Shown here: piece after piece, positions 1-9,666 of the stretch
Position numbering within the stretch: the stretch's first letter is position 1
Layout: each line of letters opens with the position of its first letter
DNA from: Pseudomonadota bacterium
GTDB lineage: Bacteria > Pseudomonadota > Gammaproteobacteria > Pseudomonadales > Oceanobacteraceae
Assembly: GCA_030145845.1 (NCBI GenBank)
Contig: JAIXHJ010000013.1
Location: 53,328 to 117,327, forward strand
Direction: 5' to 3'
DNA: 64,000 nucleotides
The notes under the pieces: generated by a model
What the model was told of the DNA's origin: nothing
Databases searched by the model: none
The model's input: the letters and a program-made list of their open reading frames with translations, nothing else
Program-made: the position numbers and the translations under genes

Positions 1-560
1 AATTCCGGATGTCCCTGAAACGACAGTACCTGCTGCCCGATATAAAACGCTGCATTTTCACAGAATTCACTGCTCGCCAGCAGGCGTGCGCCCGGTGGCA
101 GCTGTTCCACCTGATCGCGGTGGCTGTAGATCAGGCGCAGGTGTGACAGGTTGTCGTTGAGCCACATCGGGCGCTGTACCACGCGGGTGGTGTGCACGCC
201 AATGCCCCAGCCTTTGGGGCTGCGCGCGGCATGACCACCCAGGGCATGGGCCAGCAGCTGATGGCCGAAGCAGACGCCGATCAGCCGGGCACCGCCGGCA
301 TGAGCCTGTTGGACCCAGTCATACAGGCCGGCAATCCAGCCGTGTTCATCGTAGACACCGGATTTGGAGCCGGTAATCAGCCAGGCATCACATTCGTCGG
401 CAGTGGCGGGCAGTTGTCCCTGCTGGATCTGATAAAAACGGTACTGAAAACCGCCCCCCAGCGAGGTAAAGAAGCGCCGGAACATGGTGCCGTAGGATTG
501 GTAATCCGGCAGCAGGTCAGGGTACAGGGTGTCGGTTTCCAGCAGTCCCAGTGTTTTCAT
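1..560 (-). CDS. Class I glutamine amidotransferase (GMP synthase-like), 3' end outside window
   Basis: Reading the minus strand from an ATG at 560 gives 186 codons that run off the left edge. The protein is a stand-alone class I glutamine amidotransferase domain: the nucleophile elbow GVCFGHQ places the catalytic Cys at residue 97, and FQGHPE at the very edge supplies the catalytic His184 and Glu186. Such single-domain proteins resemble the amidase half of GMP synthase and release ammonia from glutamine for a partner or act on gamma-glutamyl compounds; the true substrate cannot be told from sequence. It lies just downstream of the DUF3820 gene on the same strand. Confidence 0.85.
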   Translation of the reverse strand, partial: MKTLGLLETDTLYPDLLPDYQSYGTMFRRFFTSLGGGFQYRFYQIQQGQLPATADECDAWLITGSKSGVYDEHGWIAGLYDWVQQAHAGGARLIGVCFGHQLLAHALGGHAARSPKGWGIGVHTTRVVQRPMWLNDNLSHLRLIYSHRDQVEQLPPGARLLASSEFCENAAFYIGQQVLSFQGHPE

Positions 561-597
561 CGTGGCTGTCAGTGTCGCTGTCAGTTTGCAGTCGGTA

Positions 598-855
598 TCA
601 GTGCAGGGTGTCTGCCGCAGCACCGCCAGGCTGGGCCGTGGCACGCAGTGGTTTCAGCAGACCTTCAAGACCGTTGATTTTGATTTCCAGAGCCAGTCCC
701 AGCAGCATGCCCAGCTGCCCCTGTGGCAGGCCTTTTTTACTCAGCCAGAGCAGGTACTCTTCGGGGATATCAATCAGTACCCGGCCTTCGTATTTACCAA
801 AGGGCATAGTGACAGTCACCAGCCTGACGAGATCGGTTTTATCAAACACGGTCAT
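598..855 (-). CDS. DUF3820 family protein
   Basis: Small 85-residue protein with the hallmark of DUF3820: MPFGKYEGR near residue 17, then a leucine-rich stretch and LEIKINGLEGL. The family is widespread in gammaproteobacteria; a member was annotated as a putative quorum-sensing-regulated virulence factor, but its biochemical role is not known. The ATG at 855 has AGGA almost touching it, so the in-frame GTG two codons later (with GAGG seven bases upstream) may be the true start. The glutamine amidotransferase gene follows 37 bases downstream, possibly cotranscribed. Confidence 0.8.
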   Translation of the reverse strand: MTVFDKTDLVRLVTVTMPFGKYEGRVLIDIPEEYLLWLSKKGLPQGQLGMLLGLALEIKINGLEGLLKPLRATAQPGGAAADTLH

Positions 856-977
856 TCCTCACATTGCTGGCATCATGATGACCATCCGGGCATTTCAGCG
901 CAAGTCGTCCGGCAGCCGGGTTTTCTGGTCTACACTCAATGACAACTATCTTACTTTCTATCTGAGCCATGTGAGCC

Positions 978-1637
978 ATGACCGCTGAACAGAAGCAGAA
1001 CCGCTTTGAGGATTTACGCCTGTTGCCGGGGCAACCGCTGCAGCTTGATTTTGAAGGGTATACCAGTGACCGTGACCGTTCTTCACTCATAGGCTACCGC
1101 CCGGGGCAGGGCATTATTGTGACCACGCCGCTGGTTAACGGCACGCCGATGGTTCTGAAGCTGGGCACGCCGCTGGCGGTACGCCTGTTTGCCACGCAGA
1201 TGAACTGCGCCTGTGCGTTCCGCACGACCATTACCCATATCTCGCGGGCGCCGTATCCGCACCTGCACCTGGCGATGCCTGGTGAGCTGGTGCTGGGTGA
1301 GGTGCGCAGTTCGGTGCGGGCGAAAGTGGCACTGATCTGTTCTGTGTATTATGGCGATGGCCTGCAGCAGAAAAGTTCTGCCAAAATCCGCGATCTGAGC
1401 CTGGGTGGTGCCCGTCTGCAGGCGAAAACCCTGCCGGTCACTGCCGGCGATGAGGTGCGTCTGACCGCGCAGTTATCGGTCAGTGGTATTGAACGGATTG
1501 TCACGCTGGAAGGTGTGGTGCGCTCGGTTACCAACGATAATGATGGCACTCAGGTCGGGCTGCAGTTTAACAGTATCAGTGATTCTGACAGGATTACGCT
1601 GCACGCCTTTGTGCTGTCGAATATTTACCGGCAATAA
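978..1637 (+). CDS. PilZ-domain c-di-GMP receptor, YcgR-like
   Basis: The 219-residue protein has an N-terminal YcgR-like beta domain (about 1-105) and a C-terminal PilZ domain. The two c-di-GMP-binding signatures are both intact: RxxxR at residues 110-114 (RSSVR) and DxSxxG at 139-144 (DLSLGG). YcgR relatives bind c-di-GMP and brake the flagellar motor or change other surface behaviour; the actual target here is unknown. Only 27 bases separate its stop from the start of the GGDEF-EAL gene, so receptor and c-di-GMP enzyme are probably cotranscribed. No membrane segment or signal peptide is visible. Confidence 0.88.
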   Translation: MTAEQKQNRFEDLRLLPGQPLQLDFEGYTSDRDRSSLIGYRPGQGIIVTTPLVNGTPMVLKLGTPLAVRLFATQMNCACAFRTTITHISRAPYPHLHLAMPGELVLGEVRSSVRAKVALICSVYYGDGLQQKSSAKIRDLSLGGARLQAKTLPVTAGDEVRLTAQLSVSGIERIVTLEGVVRSVTNDNDGTQVGLQFNSISDSDRITLHAFVLSNIYRQ

Positions 1638-1664
1638 AGCAGTACCCGATCTGGAGTAGTAGAT

Positions 1665-4319
1665 ATGACTGGGATGCCGAGTTCTTCTGCGTGGGAGCAC
1701 TGGAGTGCAGCCTGGAAAGAACGTGTCTGTGGTGAGCCACTGAGCGTTGCCGATATGTTGCCAGCCCGTCACAGCGGCTCCGGGCAGCTGCTGGAGCAAC
1801 TGCTGCTGGGCTTTATGCAGACCACCCGGCAGACGCTGGAACAGGACCTGCAGGCCGCACTGCAGTGTCTGGCGGCCAGAACCGGCAGTTCCTGCATGAT
1901 GCTGTTTCTCTGTCCGCAGGACGAACACAGCAGCAGCCACTGCATCATCTCGCAGCAGGGCAGCAGTCAGGACGGTGCCGGCAGTATGCTGACGCTGTTT
2001 GAGACGCGCCATCTGTGGTGTTCTCTGGTACACAACGACATTCTCCTGCTTGACCCCACCGATGAGCGCGAAGCCAGCTGCCATATCCGTGCTCGGATGG
2101 ACGCTGATTATGTGTTGCTGGTACCGGTATCCGCGCATGTCAGTGGTTCCGGCTGTCTGCTGATGGCGCTGGATGACAATACCCGCCAGCCGGATGCTGA
2201 TGAGCGTTCGCTGTTATCCAACGTTGTGCAATTGTGTTATCTGGTCGCAGACCGGGTGGCGACCACGGCCAGTCTGCAGGAACGGGAACAGCGGCTGCAG
2301 CGTACAGAGCAGCTGGTCGGACTGGGCAGCTGGTATGACGACATTGCCTCCGGCCGCATGACCTTCAGCCGCCAGGCCGGTCAGTTGTTTGACCTGGAGC
2401 CGCAGCAGACCGAAGCCTCGCTGGAGGAATTTTACCGCCATATCCATCCCGATGATCTGGGCCGGCTGCAAACCATCTATGACGAACTCCGCAGCAGTGC
2501 CGAAGCCACGGATGTCGTGTTCCGTATTCTGGCCTCAGACGGGAGCAGTAAAGTCATTCACTCGGTTGTTGAAGCGGTGTTCAGTGATGATGGTCAGGTC
2601 ATCGGGCGCGCAGGTTCCGTGCAGGATATCACCGAAAAATATCAGCAGGAGCAGCGCCTGAAACAGGCTGCACGGGTCTTTGATTCGACCATGGAAGGGG
2701 TGGTGATTACGAATGCCCGCGGACTGATTGAACAGGTGAATCCGGCCTTTACCACCATTACCGGTTACCGTGAGGAAGAAGTCCGCGGCCGTCTGATCAG
2801 CCTGCTGAACTCGCGTCGTCATGATCCTTCATTTTTCCGTACCCTGCTGAAAGACTGTGCAGAGAAGGGCTACTGGCATGGTGAAATCTGGAACCGGCGT
2901 AAAAATGGTGAGGTATTCCCGCAATCCGTGACGGTCACCACCATCCGCGACGACGATGATGAAATTATTCAGTACGTGGCCGTATTTGCGGATATCACCC
3001 GCATCAAACGTTCAGAAGAGCAGGTGGATTATCTGGCGCATCACGATCCCCTGACCGGCCTGCCCAACCGTCATTCCCTGCTTGGCAGGCTGGATGAAAT
3101 CCTGCGTCGTGCTGCTGTTCAGGACAGCAGCGTGGCCATCATCAGCATCGATCTGGATCATTTCAAACACATCAACGACAGTCTCGGTCACCCGGCCGGC
3201 GACCGTCTGCTGCAGAGTTGTGCCCGCCGCCTGCGGCAACGTCTGCGTGATACCGATATCGTTGCCCGCCCCGGTGGCGATGAGTTCTTTGTGGTGCTGG
3301 AAAATGTCAGCGATCAGGACCAGGTAGTGCAGATGACGGAAGTCCTGCAGGGGCTGTTTTCCCGTGCCTTTGATGTCGGCGTCGGTCATGAGATTTTTAT
3401 CGGTGCCAGCTTCGGTATCACCCTTTACCCGGATCACGGGCGTAACGTCACGCAGCTGATCAGTAATGCCGATGTGGCCATGTACTGCGCCAAGCAGCAG
3501 GGACGCAATCACTATCAGTTTTATACCAACGAGATGACCCAGGCCGCCAACGACCGGCTGGAACTGGGCTCGCAGCTGCGTCATGCACTGCAGGAAGAAC
3601 ACGAGCTGGTGCTCAGGTATCAGCCGCAGGTCAGTGCCGACAACGGTGCCATGGTCGGTGCGGAAGCCCTGTTGCGCTGGCAGCATCCGCAGCAGGGACT
3701 GATGCAGCCCGGGCGTTTTCTGCCGGTGGCGGAAGATAATGGTCTGATGCCGGAGCTGGATAACTGGGTACTGAGCCATGCCTGTCAGCAGCTGGCACAG
3801 TGGCAGCAGGCGGGCTGTGCGCCGTTTGTGCTGGCGGTGAATATTTCCCAGCCGACCTTCGTCGCTGGCTCACTGGCCGGGCGGGTGGAAGAGCTGCTGA
3901 CACTGCACCGGCTGGACCCTTCCTGGCTGGAACTGGAAATTACCGAAGGGGCGCTGCTGGAACCGACGCCCCAGATTCTGGCCACCATCGCCCGGCTGAA
4001 AGAGCTTGGGGTGTCGCTGTCAGTGGATGATTTCGGTACCGGGTATTCGTCACTGGCGTATCTGCACCGTTACCGGGTGGATAAGATCAAGATCGACCGC
4101 AGTTTCGTTAACAGCGTCGAGGAAGAAGAAGAAGGGCGGGTGATTACCCGGACCATTATGACGATGGCGGAAGGACTGGGGCTGAAAATTCTGGCGGAAG
4201 GGGTGGAAACGGCCGGCCAGCTGGCGTTTATGCGCGATAACGGCTGCGATATCTGTCAGGGCTTTTATTTTTCCCGGCCACTGCCGCTGGCGGAGTTCCA
4301 TGGCTGGCTGGAGCACTGA
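1665..4319 (+). CDS. GAF-PAS-PAS-GGDEF-EAL c-di-GMP turnover protein
   Basis: An 884-residue cytosolic signalling protein without clear transmembrane segments. Order of parts: a GAF-like region (about 30-205), two PAS domains (about 210-330 and 335-450, both ending in PAC-like stretches), a diguanylate cyclase domain with an intact GGDEF motif at residues 537-541, and an EAL phosphodiesterase domain with EAL at 667-669 followed by LEITEG, DDFGTGYSS, KIDRSF and AEGVET. Both catalytic signatures look complete, so it may make or hydrolyse c-di-GMP depending on the sensor input. A GGAG ribosome site lies eight bases before the ATG. It follows the PilZ receptor gene closely, suggesting a local signalling pair. 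Confidence 0.93.
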   Translation: MTGMPSSSAWEHWSAAWKERVCGEPLSVADMLPARHSGSGQLLEQLLLGFMQTTRQTLEQDLQAALQCLAARTGSSCMMLFLCPQDEHSSSHCIISQQGSSQDGAGSMLTLFETRHLWCSLVHNDILLLDPTDEREASCHIRARMDADYVLLVPVSAHVSGSGCLLMALDDNTRQPDADERSLLSNVVQLCYLVADRVATTASLQEREQRLQRTEQLVGLGSWYDDIASGRMTFSRQAGQLFDLEPQQTEASLEEFYRHIHPDDLGRLQTIYDELRSSAEATDVVFRILASDGSSKVIHSVVEAVFSDDGQVIGRAGSVQDITEKYQQEQRLKQAARVFDSTMEGVVITNARGLIEQVNPAFTTITGYREEEVRGRLISLLNSRRHDPSFFRTLLKDCAEKGYWHGEIWNRRKNGEVFPQSVTVTTIRDDDDEIIQYVAVFADITRIKRSEEQVDYLAHHDPLTGLPNRHSLLGRLDEILRRAAVQDSSVAIISIDLDHFKHINDSLGHPAGDRLLQSCARRLRQRLRDTDIVARPGGDEFFVVLENVSDQDQVVQMTEVLQGLFSRAFDVGVGHEIFIGASFGITLYPDHGRNVTQLISNADVAMYCAKQQGRNHYQFYTNEMTQAANDRLELGSQLRHALQEEHELVLRYQPQVSADNGAMVGAEALLRWQHPQQGLMQPGRFLPVAEDNGLMPELDNWVLSHACQQLAQWQQAGCAPFVLAVNISQPTFVAGSLAGRVEELLTLHRLDPSWLELEITEGALLEPTPQILATIARLKELGVSLSVDDFGTGYSSLAYLHRYRVDKIKIDRSFVNSVEEEEEGRVITRTIMTMAEGLGLKILAEGVETAGQLAFMRDNGCDICQGFYFSRPLPLAEFHGWLEH

Positions 4320-4343
4320 CGGCTCCGGCCAGCCGCATACGGC

Positions 4344-4625
4344 TTATTCGTAAGTGCAGAAATAAGCGGTCTGGATGGTGACTTTAACACCGAATTTCAC
4401 GTTGGCAGCCACGGTGAATGACTGGCCGTCAGTGAATGTCTGCCATTCGCTGCTGCCTGGCAGCAGCACGGTCAGGCCGCCGGAAATGACGGTCATCACT
4501 TCTTTCTGACTGGTACCGAATTCATATTCGCCCGGTTCCATCACGCCCACAGTGGCCGGCAGTGTCGCGGTCTGCAGAGCAATGGATTTTACGTTGCCAT
4601 CAAAATATTCGTTAACGTTCAGCAC
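4344..4625 (-). CDS. ppnP: Pyrimidine/purine nucleoside phosphorylase PpnP
   Basis: The 93-residue protein matches the PpnP (YaiE, DUF1255) family over its full length: a small cupin fold with the typical [14 protein letters not shown] stretch, then [13 protein letters not shown] near residue 50. Family members cleave diverse nucleosides phosphorolytically. Translation begins at a GTG with AGGAG eight bases upstream. It is convergent with the GGDEF-EAL gene and lies downstream of the sensor kinase on the same strand. Confidence 0.92.
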   Translation of the reverse strand: MLNVNEYFDGNVKSIALQTATLPATVGVMEPGEYEFGTSQKEVMTVISGGLTVLLPGSSEWQTFTDGQSFTVAANVKFGVKVTIQTAYFCTYE

Positions 4626-4685
4626 TTCAGGTACTCCTCAGAATAAAGGGGCGGTGATTATACGCGACTGGCGCAGGGCGGCAAT

Positions 4686-6758
4686 TCAGTTATTGTCTGC
4701 GGGGCGCAGGCGGCGTGGCAGGCGGATAATGAATTCACAGCCGGCTCCGGGGCTGCTGCTGACTTCCAGCGTGCCCTGCAGCTGGTGGCAGACCAGATCC
4801 TGAATGATGTAGGTGCCAAGGCCGCTGCCGCCGTGCTGGGCGCGGGTGGTGAAGAAGGGGTCAAACAGGTGATTGCGGGTGTCTTCCGACATACCGGCAC
4901 CGTCGTCGCGGTAAATAATACAGACCTTCTGTCCTTCTTCCGTTACCGTCAGGGTGATATTGCCGGGATGATCACGATCATCACGGTCGGGCGGGAAACC
5001 GTGGGTCAGGGAATTGGTGATCAGGTTGGTGATGATCTGGGCGAGGGCGCCGGGATAGCTGCTGATAATTACCCGCTGTTCACAGTTCAGCTCAACCTTC
5101 ACCGGCCGGTATTTATAGCCCGGGCGCAGTGAGGTGAGGATGCTGTTGAGGTAATCGCAGAGCTCAAAATCACGCTTCTGTTCACTGGCCTGATCCACCG
5201 CTACCTGCTTGAAGCGGGCAATCAGATCGGCAGCGCGGCGCAGGTTGTCGGCGGCGATACTGACCCCTTCGCGGGTCAGTTCGGTGTATTCATCAAAGCT
5301 TTGCCGGGTCAGCTTATGGCTGCGGAACTGCTCTTCCAGGTCACGCAGCTGTTCTTCCAGAGCACTGACGGCCGTGACACTGATACCCAGCGGGGTATTA
5401 ATTTCATGCGCCAGCCCGGCAACGATATCGCCCAGGGCGGCGTGCTTTTCCAGGTTCACCAGCTGTTGCTGCGTCAGCTTCAGCATGCGCAGTGATTCGT
5501 TCAGTTCCTGGTTTTTTTCCGCCAGTTCATGGGTCCGCTCGCTGACTTTCTGCTCCAGTGTGCTGTTCAGTTCTTCCGCCCGGCGCTGTTCGGCATACAG
5601 CAGGGTATTGGTGCGCGACAGCCGGTCGGTATAGCGGGCAATCTGGTCGACCAGGGTATTGAAGGTATCGACAATGGGGGAGAACTCATTGCTGTCGTCG
5701 TAGCGGATGGGGTTGAAGGTCAGCCGGTCAGACTGACTGTTAAGCAGTACGGCATCGCGCAGACGCTGCAGTATCTGTTCAAACGGGCGGAAGAGGATGG
5801 TCAGCACCAGTGCCATCACAGCAATAAAGACGACGGCGATGGCAATGTTCACCCCCATATTGCCGGCCAGAAAACCGCTGACCAGGGTTGCCAGTTCCTG
5901 CCGGGGCACCAGTGCGGCAATGATCAGTCCGGTCTGGGTGCGGGCAGCAAACAGATAATCGCCGCTGGCGGTCTGGTGTTCGCGGGAAAAGGACTGTCCC
6001 GGGTTGTTCAGCAGGGACAGCGGGCTGATCGTTTCTGCGGTCAGAAACCGGGCGCTGAGCGGGTCATACAGAGCGACCCGGGTACCGGGGGAAATCTGCA
6101 GCCCCTCCAGTGGCTGCAGCATTTTGCCGGCGTTCCAGTTAACCGTGGCGACTCCCAGTAATTTCTGTTTTTCATCGTACATGGGCACGGCGACGGTCAT
6201 GACCGTCTGCTGGTTGTGGCTGTCGGTGTACGGACGGCTCCAGTAAAAGGTCTGCGGCCGGTGTTCGTTGCGTGGCCAGTCGGCGGGAATGGCGAGCCGG
6301 TACCAGGGCTGATTGTGGTAATCGTAATGGCCGGATTCCCGTTCCCAGGTAAAGGTCAGCTGGCCCTGATCACGGTAGACGAAGGGAGCGATACGGTCTT
6401 CATGGTGATCGAGTGTGGCCGGTTCATACCAGATACCACCGCCTTCGGCGGCGGGGAAAGAACTGAAGGTGCGCAGCAGCAGACGTTTGAGTTCGCTGCG
6501 CAGACGTCCGGTGTCGCGCCGGTGATGAACTTCCTGAAAATGTTCGCCGCCACGGGCGAGACCGGCAGCGGTGCGCTCCATCTGTGCAGCGATGGCATCC
6601 AGCTGATGCACGGTTGCGGTCAGGGTGGCACTCACCTGAGTGCGGTTGAAATTGAGAACCGACGCCGATGCCCGCTTGTTGTAGTTCAGCAGCAGGGCAC
6701 TGAAGCCTATAATCTGCAGGACAATAACACTCAGCAGAATTCTGGTTTTGATATTCAT
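4686..6758 (-). CDS. Membrane sensor histidine kinase with periplasmic Cache-type domain
   Basis: A 690-residue kinase. An N-terminal membrane segment (about 7-27) and a second one (about 295-320) bracket a large periplasmic Cache-like sensor containing WYRLAI and VPMYDEKQKLLGV. A HAMP-like linker and a long coiled coil (about 375-440) lead to the HisKA box GLAHEINTPLG, with phosphoacceptor His451, and a HATPase domain with NLITNSLTHGF, DDGAGM and GSGLGTYI. No receiver domain is attached and no response regulator is adjacent, so its partner is elsewhere. The HEINTPLG box is typical of kinases that sense small organic molecules or redox state, but no ligand can be named. Confidence 0.9.
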   Translation of the reverse strand: MNIKTRILLSVIVLQIIGFSALLLNYNKRASASVLNFNRTQVSATLTATVHQLDAIAAQMERTAAGLARGGEHFQEVHHRRDTGRLRSELKRLLLRTFSSFPAAEGGGIWYEPATLDHHEDRIAPFVYRDQGQLTFTWERESGHYDYHNQPWYRLAIPADWPRNEHRPQTFYWSRPYTDSHNQQTVMTVAVPMYDEKQKLLGVATVNWNAGKMLQPLEGLQISPGTRVALYDPLSARFLTAETISPLSLLNNPGQSFSREHQTASGDYLFAARTQTGLIIAALVPRQELATLVSGFLAGNMGVNIAIAVVFIAVMALVLTILFRPFEQILQRLRDAVLLNSQSDRLTFNPIRYDDSNEFSPIVDTFNTLVDQIARYTDRLSRTNTLLYAEQRRAEELNSTLEQKVSERTHELAEKNQELNESLRMLKLTQQQLVNLEKHAALGDIVAGLAHEINTPLGISVTAVSALEEQLRDLEEQFRSHKLTRQSFDEYTELTREGVSIAADNLRRAADLIARFKQVAVDQASEQKRDFELCDYLNSILTSLRPGYKYRPVKVELNCEQRVIISSYPGALAQIITNLITNSLTHGFPPDRDDRDHPGNITLTVTEEGQKVCIIYRDDGAGMSEDTRNHLFDPFFTTRAQHGGSGLGTYIIQDLVCHQLQGTLEVSSSPGAGCEFIIRLPRRLRPADNN

Positions 6759-7066
6759 GCGCTGACAGCCGTCGGCATACCTTTATAAGCAGCTTCTGAG
6801 CTCAGGTTAGCAGTAACCCGCAGCCTTGCGTAGTATCAATCCTCTCAGAAACTGTGGTTTTCCCCGATCCCGCTCAGGCAGAAGCTGACTTTTGTACGAT
6901 CTGCAGCGACTGAACAAAAAATAAACAGGACAAGACTCTGTCATTACTGTATAGTGCGCGGCCCTTTTAGATAACCGATGAGTCGGGCCCGGCCGTGTGA
7001 GAGAGTGGAAGCCAAGTCTTCCCTGTGAACGGCAAAGCCCTTCCTTCTTTTTCACACAGGTACAAT
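6759..7066. other. Non-coding leader and promoter region of deaD
   Basis: About 300 bases between the divergent sensor kinase and deaD genes. It carries the promoters of both. A TATAGT hexamer near 6950 is a plausible -10 for deaD and would give a leader of roughly 110 bases. That leader can form a small hairpin (GGAAG/CTTCC, about 7007-7022), and GTGTGA near 6995 can pair with TCACAC just ahead of the ribosome site. E. coli deaD also has a long regulated leader; regulation here is inference. Confidence 0.4.
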
Positions 7067-8962
7067 ATGTCCGAATCAAACTCCACAGGCTTTGCCAGCC
7101 TGGGTCTGCCTTTTGCTGTCCTCCGTACACTGGAAGAACTGGGTTATGAAGCCCCGTCGCCGATTCAGGCGAACAGCATTCCACCCCTGCTGGAAGGTAA
7201 AGACGTGCTGGGTATGGCCCAGACCGGCACCGGTAAAACCGCAGCCTTCGCGCTGCCGCTGCTGACCCGCACCCAGGCGGATTTCAATTCACCACAGGTG
7301 CTGTGTCTGGCACCGACCCGTGAACTGGCGCAGCAGGTTGCTGAAGCCGTGAAAACCTACAGTAAATACATTCCCGGTATCAACGTCACCGCCATTTACG
7401 GTGGTTCTGACTACGGCACACAGCTGCGTGAACTGAAACGCGGTCCGCAGTGGGTGGTTGGTACCCCGGGCCGGGTCATGGATCACCTGCGTCGTGGCAC
7501 CCTGAATCTGGCTGACATCAAAGCCGTGGTTCTGGATGAAGCCGACGAAATGCTGCGTATGGGCTTTATCGATGACGTGAACTGGATTCTGGAACAGACC
7601 CCGCGCAGCCGTCAGGTCGCGCTGTTCTCGGCCACCATGCCGAAAGAAATCCAGAAAGTGGCGGAAACCCATCTGCACGATCCGGTACAGGTAAAAATCG
7701 AATCCAAAACCACCACCAACGACCGTATCCGTCAGCGTTACTGGTTTGTTGCCGGCGCGCACAAGAACGATGCTCTGCTGCGTATTGCGGAAACCGAAGA
7801 CTTTGATGCCATGATGATCTTCGTGCGCACCAAGCAGGCGACGGAAGAAGTGGCCGACTTTATGGTCGCCAATGGTTTCAGCTGTGCGCCACTGAACGGC
7901 GACATTCCGCAGGCTCTGCGTGAAAAAGCGGTGGAAAAACTGAAAGCCGGTCAGCTGGATATTATTGTCGCGACTGACGTTGCTGCCCGTGGTCTGGACG
8001 TGGAACGTATCAGTCACGTGATCAACTACGATATTCCGTCAGACACGGAATCATACGTACACCGTATCGGCCGTACCGGCCGTGCCGGACGTAATGGTGA
8101 AGCCATTGTGTTTGTCCGTGGCCGTGAAAAACGCATGCTGCGCGATATCGAAAAAGCGACCCGTCAGCCGATCGAAGAAATGCCGCTGCCGACCGCTAAA
8201 ATGGTGAATGAAAAACGTCGTGAGCGTTTCCAGTCACAGATTGTCGATGCCATTAATCCGCAGAAAAACCAGCAGTACCGCGAAATCATTGAGCATATTC
8301 TGGTGGAAAATCCGGTTGATGCTCTGGATGTTGCAGCGGCGGTTGCCAGCCTGCTGCAGGGCAAAAAATCCCTGTTTATTGATGAAAAACAGGATGCCCG
8401 TATGGCGGATGCCCGTGAGCGTGAAAACCGCCGCGAGCGTCGTGAACCACGCGAAGGCCGTGACAGCCGCGACAGCCGTGAGCGTCCGCAGCGCAATAAA
8501 GCGCTGCCGGAAGCCCATGCGAAAGCGCTGAAGGGTCACCCGGAAGTGGAAATGCAACGCTATATGGTGAGCCTGGGTTATGACGACGGTCTGAAACCGG
8601 GCAACCTGGTTGGTGCCGTAGCCAATGAAGCGGATCTCGACAGCGAATACATCGGTCATATCGAAATCTTCAACCAGTTTGCGGTCATCGACCTGCCGGA
8701 AGGTATGCCGGCACCGGTGATGAACAAACTGAAAAAAGCCCGCGTTTGCGGCCGTCCGCTGGAAATCCAGCAGTACAAGCCGGCGCTGGTCAAAGAAGAC
8801 AACGGCAGCAGCAAACGCCCGTCCGGCCGTCCGGGGTTCAAACCGGGTGTGCGCGCCGCTAAAGGTGGCGCGGGCCGCACGGATGACCGTGGTCCACGCA
8901 GTGACCGTGGCCCGAAAAAGCCGCACCGCGGTAAAAGCGAAGGCCGTGCCCGTCAGGGCTGA
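7067..8962 (+). CDS. deaD: DEAD-box ATP-dependent RNA helicase DeaD/CsdA
   Basis: A 631-residue cold-shock type RNA helicase that unwinds structured RNA during ribosome assembly and mRNA decay. All core motifs are present: the Q motif (GYEAPSPIQ), AQTGTGKT, APTRELA, DEAD, SAT and HRIGRTGRAG. The C-terminal part has the DbpA/CsdA RNA-binding fold (about 485-560), reached through an Arg-rich linker and ending in a very basic tail rich in Lys, Arg and Gly. The ATG at 7067, preceded by an AGG six bases upstream, is preferred over an in-frame GTG 14 codons earlier because conserved sequence starts only after the ATG. Confidence 0.95.
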   Translation: MSESNSTGFASLGLPFAVLRTLEELGYEAPSPIQANSIPPLLEGKDVLGMAQTGTGKTAAFALPLLTRTQADFNSPQVLCLAPTRELAQQVAEAVKTYSKYIPGINVTAIYGGSDYGTQLRELKRGPQWVVGTPGRVMDHLRRGTLNLADIKAVVLDEADEMLRMGFIDDVNWILEQTPRSRQVALFSATMPKEIQKVAETHLHDPVQVKIESKTTTNDRIRQRYWFVAGAHKNDALLRIAETEDFDAMMIFVRTKQATEEVADFMVANGFSCAPLNGDIPQALREKAVEKLKAGQLDIIVATDVAARGLDVERISHVINYDIPSDTESYVHRIGRTGRAGRNGEAIVFVRGREKRMLRDIEKATRQPIEEMPLPTAKMVNEKRRERFQSQIVDAINPQKNQQYREIIEHILVENPVDALDVAAAVASLLQGKKSLFIDEKQDARMADARERENRRERREPREGRDSRDSRERPQRNKALPEAHAKALKGHPEVEMQRYMVSLGYDDGLKPGNLVGAVANEADLDSEYIGHIEIFNQFAVIDLPEGMPAPVMNKLKKARVCGRPLEIQQYKPALVKEDNGSSKRPSGRPGFKPGVRAAKGGAGRTDDRGPRSDRGPKKPHRGKSEGRARQG

Positions 8963-9082
8963 TTCTCTGCTGTGTGAAATGCCTGCAGTTAAAAAGCGGA
9001 CCTCCGGGTTACTGCTGTCCCACAGTTTAACGAAATCTGTTTTCTGTAGACGACGTTTACATCCGTAACGCCCAATGCCTCC

Positions 9083-9571
9083 AAGGGGAACTTATCCCCT
9101 TGCCGGCGGGCGGCCCCCAGCTTTTCGCTTTCTGGAGCGTGATCCTCATTCTCTCGATTTTTCCTGGCCACGCGCCCCTGCGACATCCCTGTCGCTGCGC
9201 GCTCGCCGGGCATCCATGCCCGGCGAGCCGGAAAAATCATCATTCATTTCGGCGCTCCCAGAGGCGAAGGAGTGGCAGCCTTGACGCCGCTTTTCAATAC
9301 CACTCTGTCGCTGAATACTGGTCAACGACATGACATTCAACCTGGTTGTGAATCGTATAAGCAGATTAAGAGGTCACCGCAAATAGCGCCTCTGGGCTCG
9401 CCGCAGAAAGCGACGATATTTCCGACCTGCCCGCAGGGACCCGGGCAAGTGGCCCCGGCCATGGATGGCCAATGGGTCACGCGGTCAGGAAATATCAAGG
9501 TTTCAAGGATGAACGAGCCAGACAGCGCGAAGCGGGGAGGTAGCCCGTCCGGCGAGAGGGGTAAGTCCCCT
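9083..9571. repeat. Two diverged inverted copies of a structured ~190-bp intergenic element
   Basis: The left copy (about 9083-9272) and the reverse complement of the right copy (about 9385-9571) align over nearly their whole length. Both begin with a G4/C4 palindrome (9083-9101; 9557-9571), then GCCGG-rich sequence, a TCTGG box, GATTTTTCC or GATATTTCC, a central hairpin around CCATCC, the mirror GGAAAAATC or GGAAATATC, and end in CCCAGAGGCG. The left copy's central hairpin has perfect 13-base arms (9201-9228). No credible reading frame crosses it. It looks like a REP/MITE-like extragenic repeat inserted twice head to head; the family is not identified. Confidence 0.65.
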
Positions 9572-9624
9572 CTATGAGGACAAGGGGACTGTGATTTTTC
9601 ACAAACGTTTAAATAAAAATTTGT

Positions 9625-9658
9625 GGGACAGCAGCGGGCCTGCGGGTCCGTTTTTTTA
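9625..9658 (+). terminator. Rho-independent terminator (plus strand)
   Basis: Nested stem GGAC/GTCC and GCAG/CTGC around a CGGGC loop, followed by seven T. It lies about 660 bases past deaD, beyond the inverted repeat element. Confidence 0.6.
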
Positions 9659-9666
9659 TGGCACGG

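Noticed and set aside
9272..9577. A 101-codon frame inside the 9.1-9.6 kb repeat element
   Set aside because: It crosses the inverted repeat and its hairpins, has no ribosome site and no recognisable protein features.
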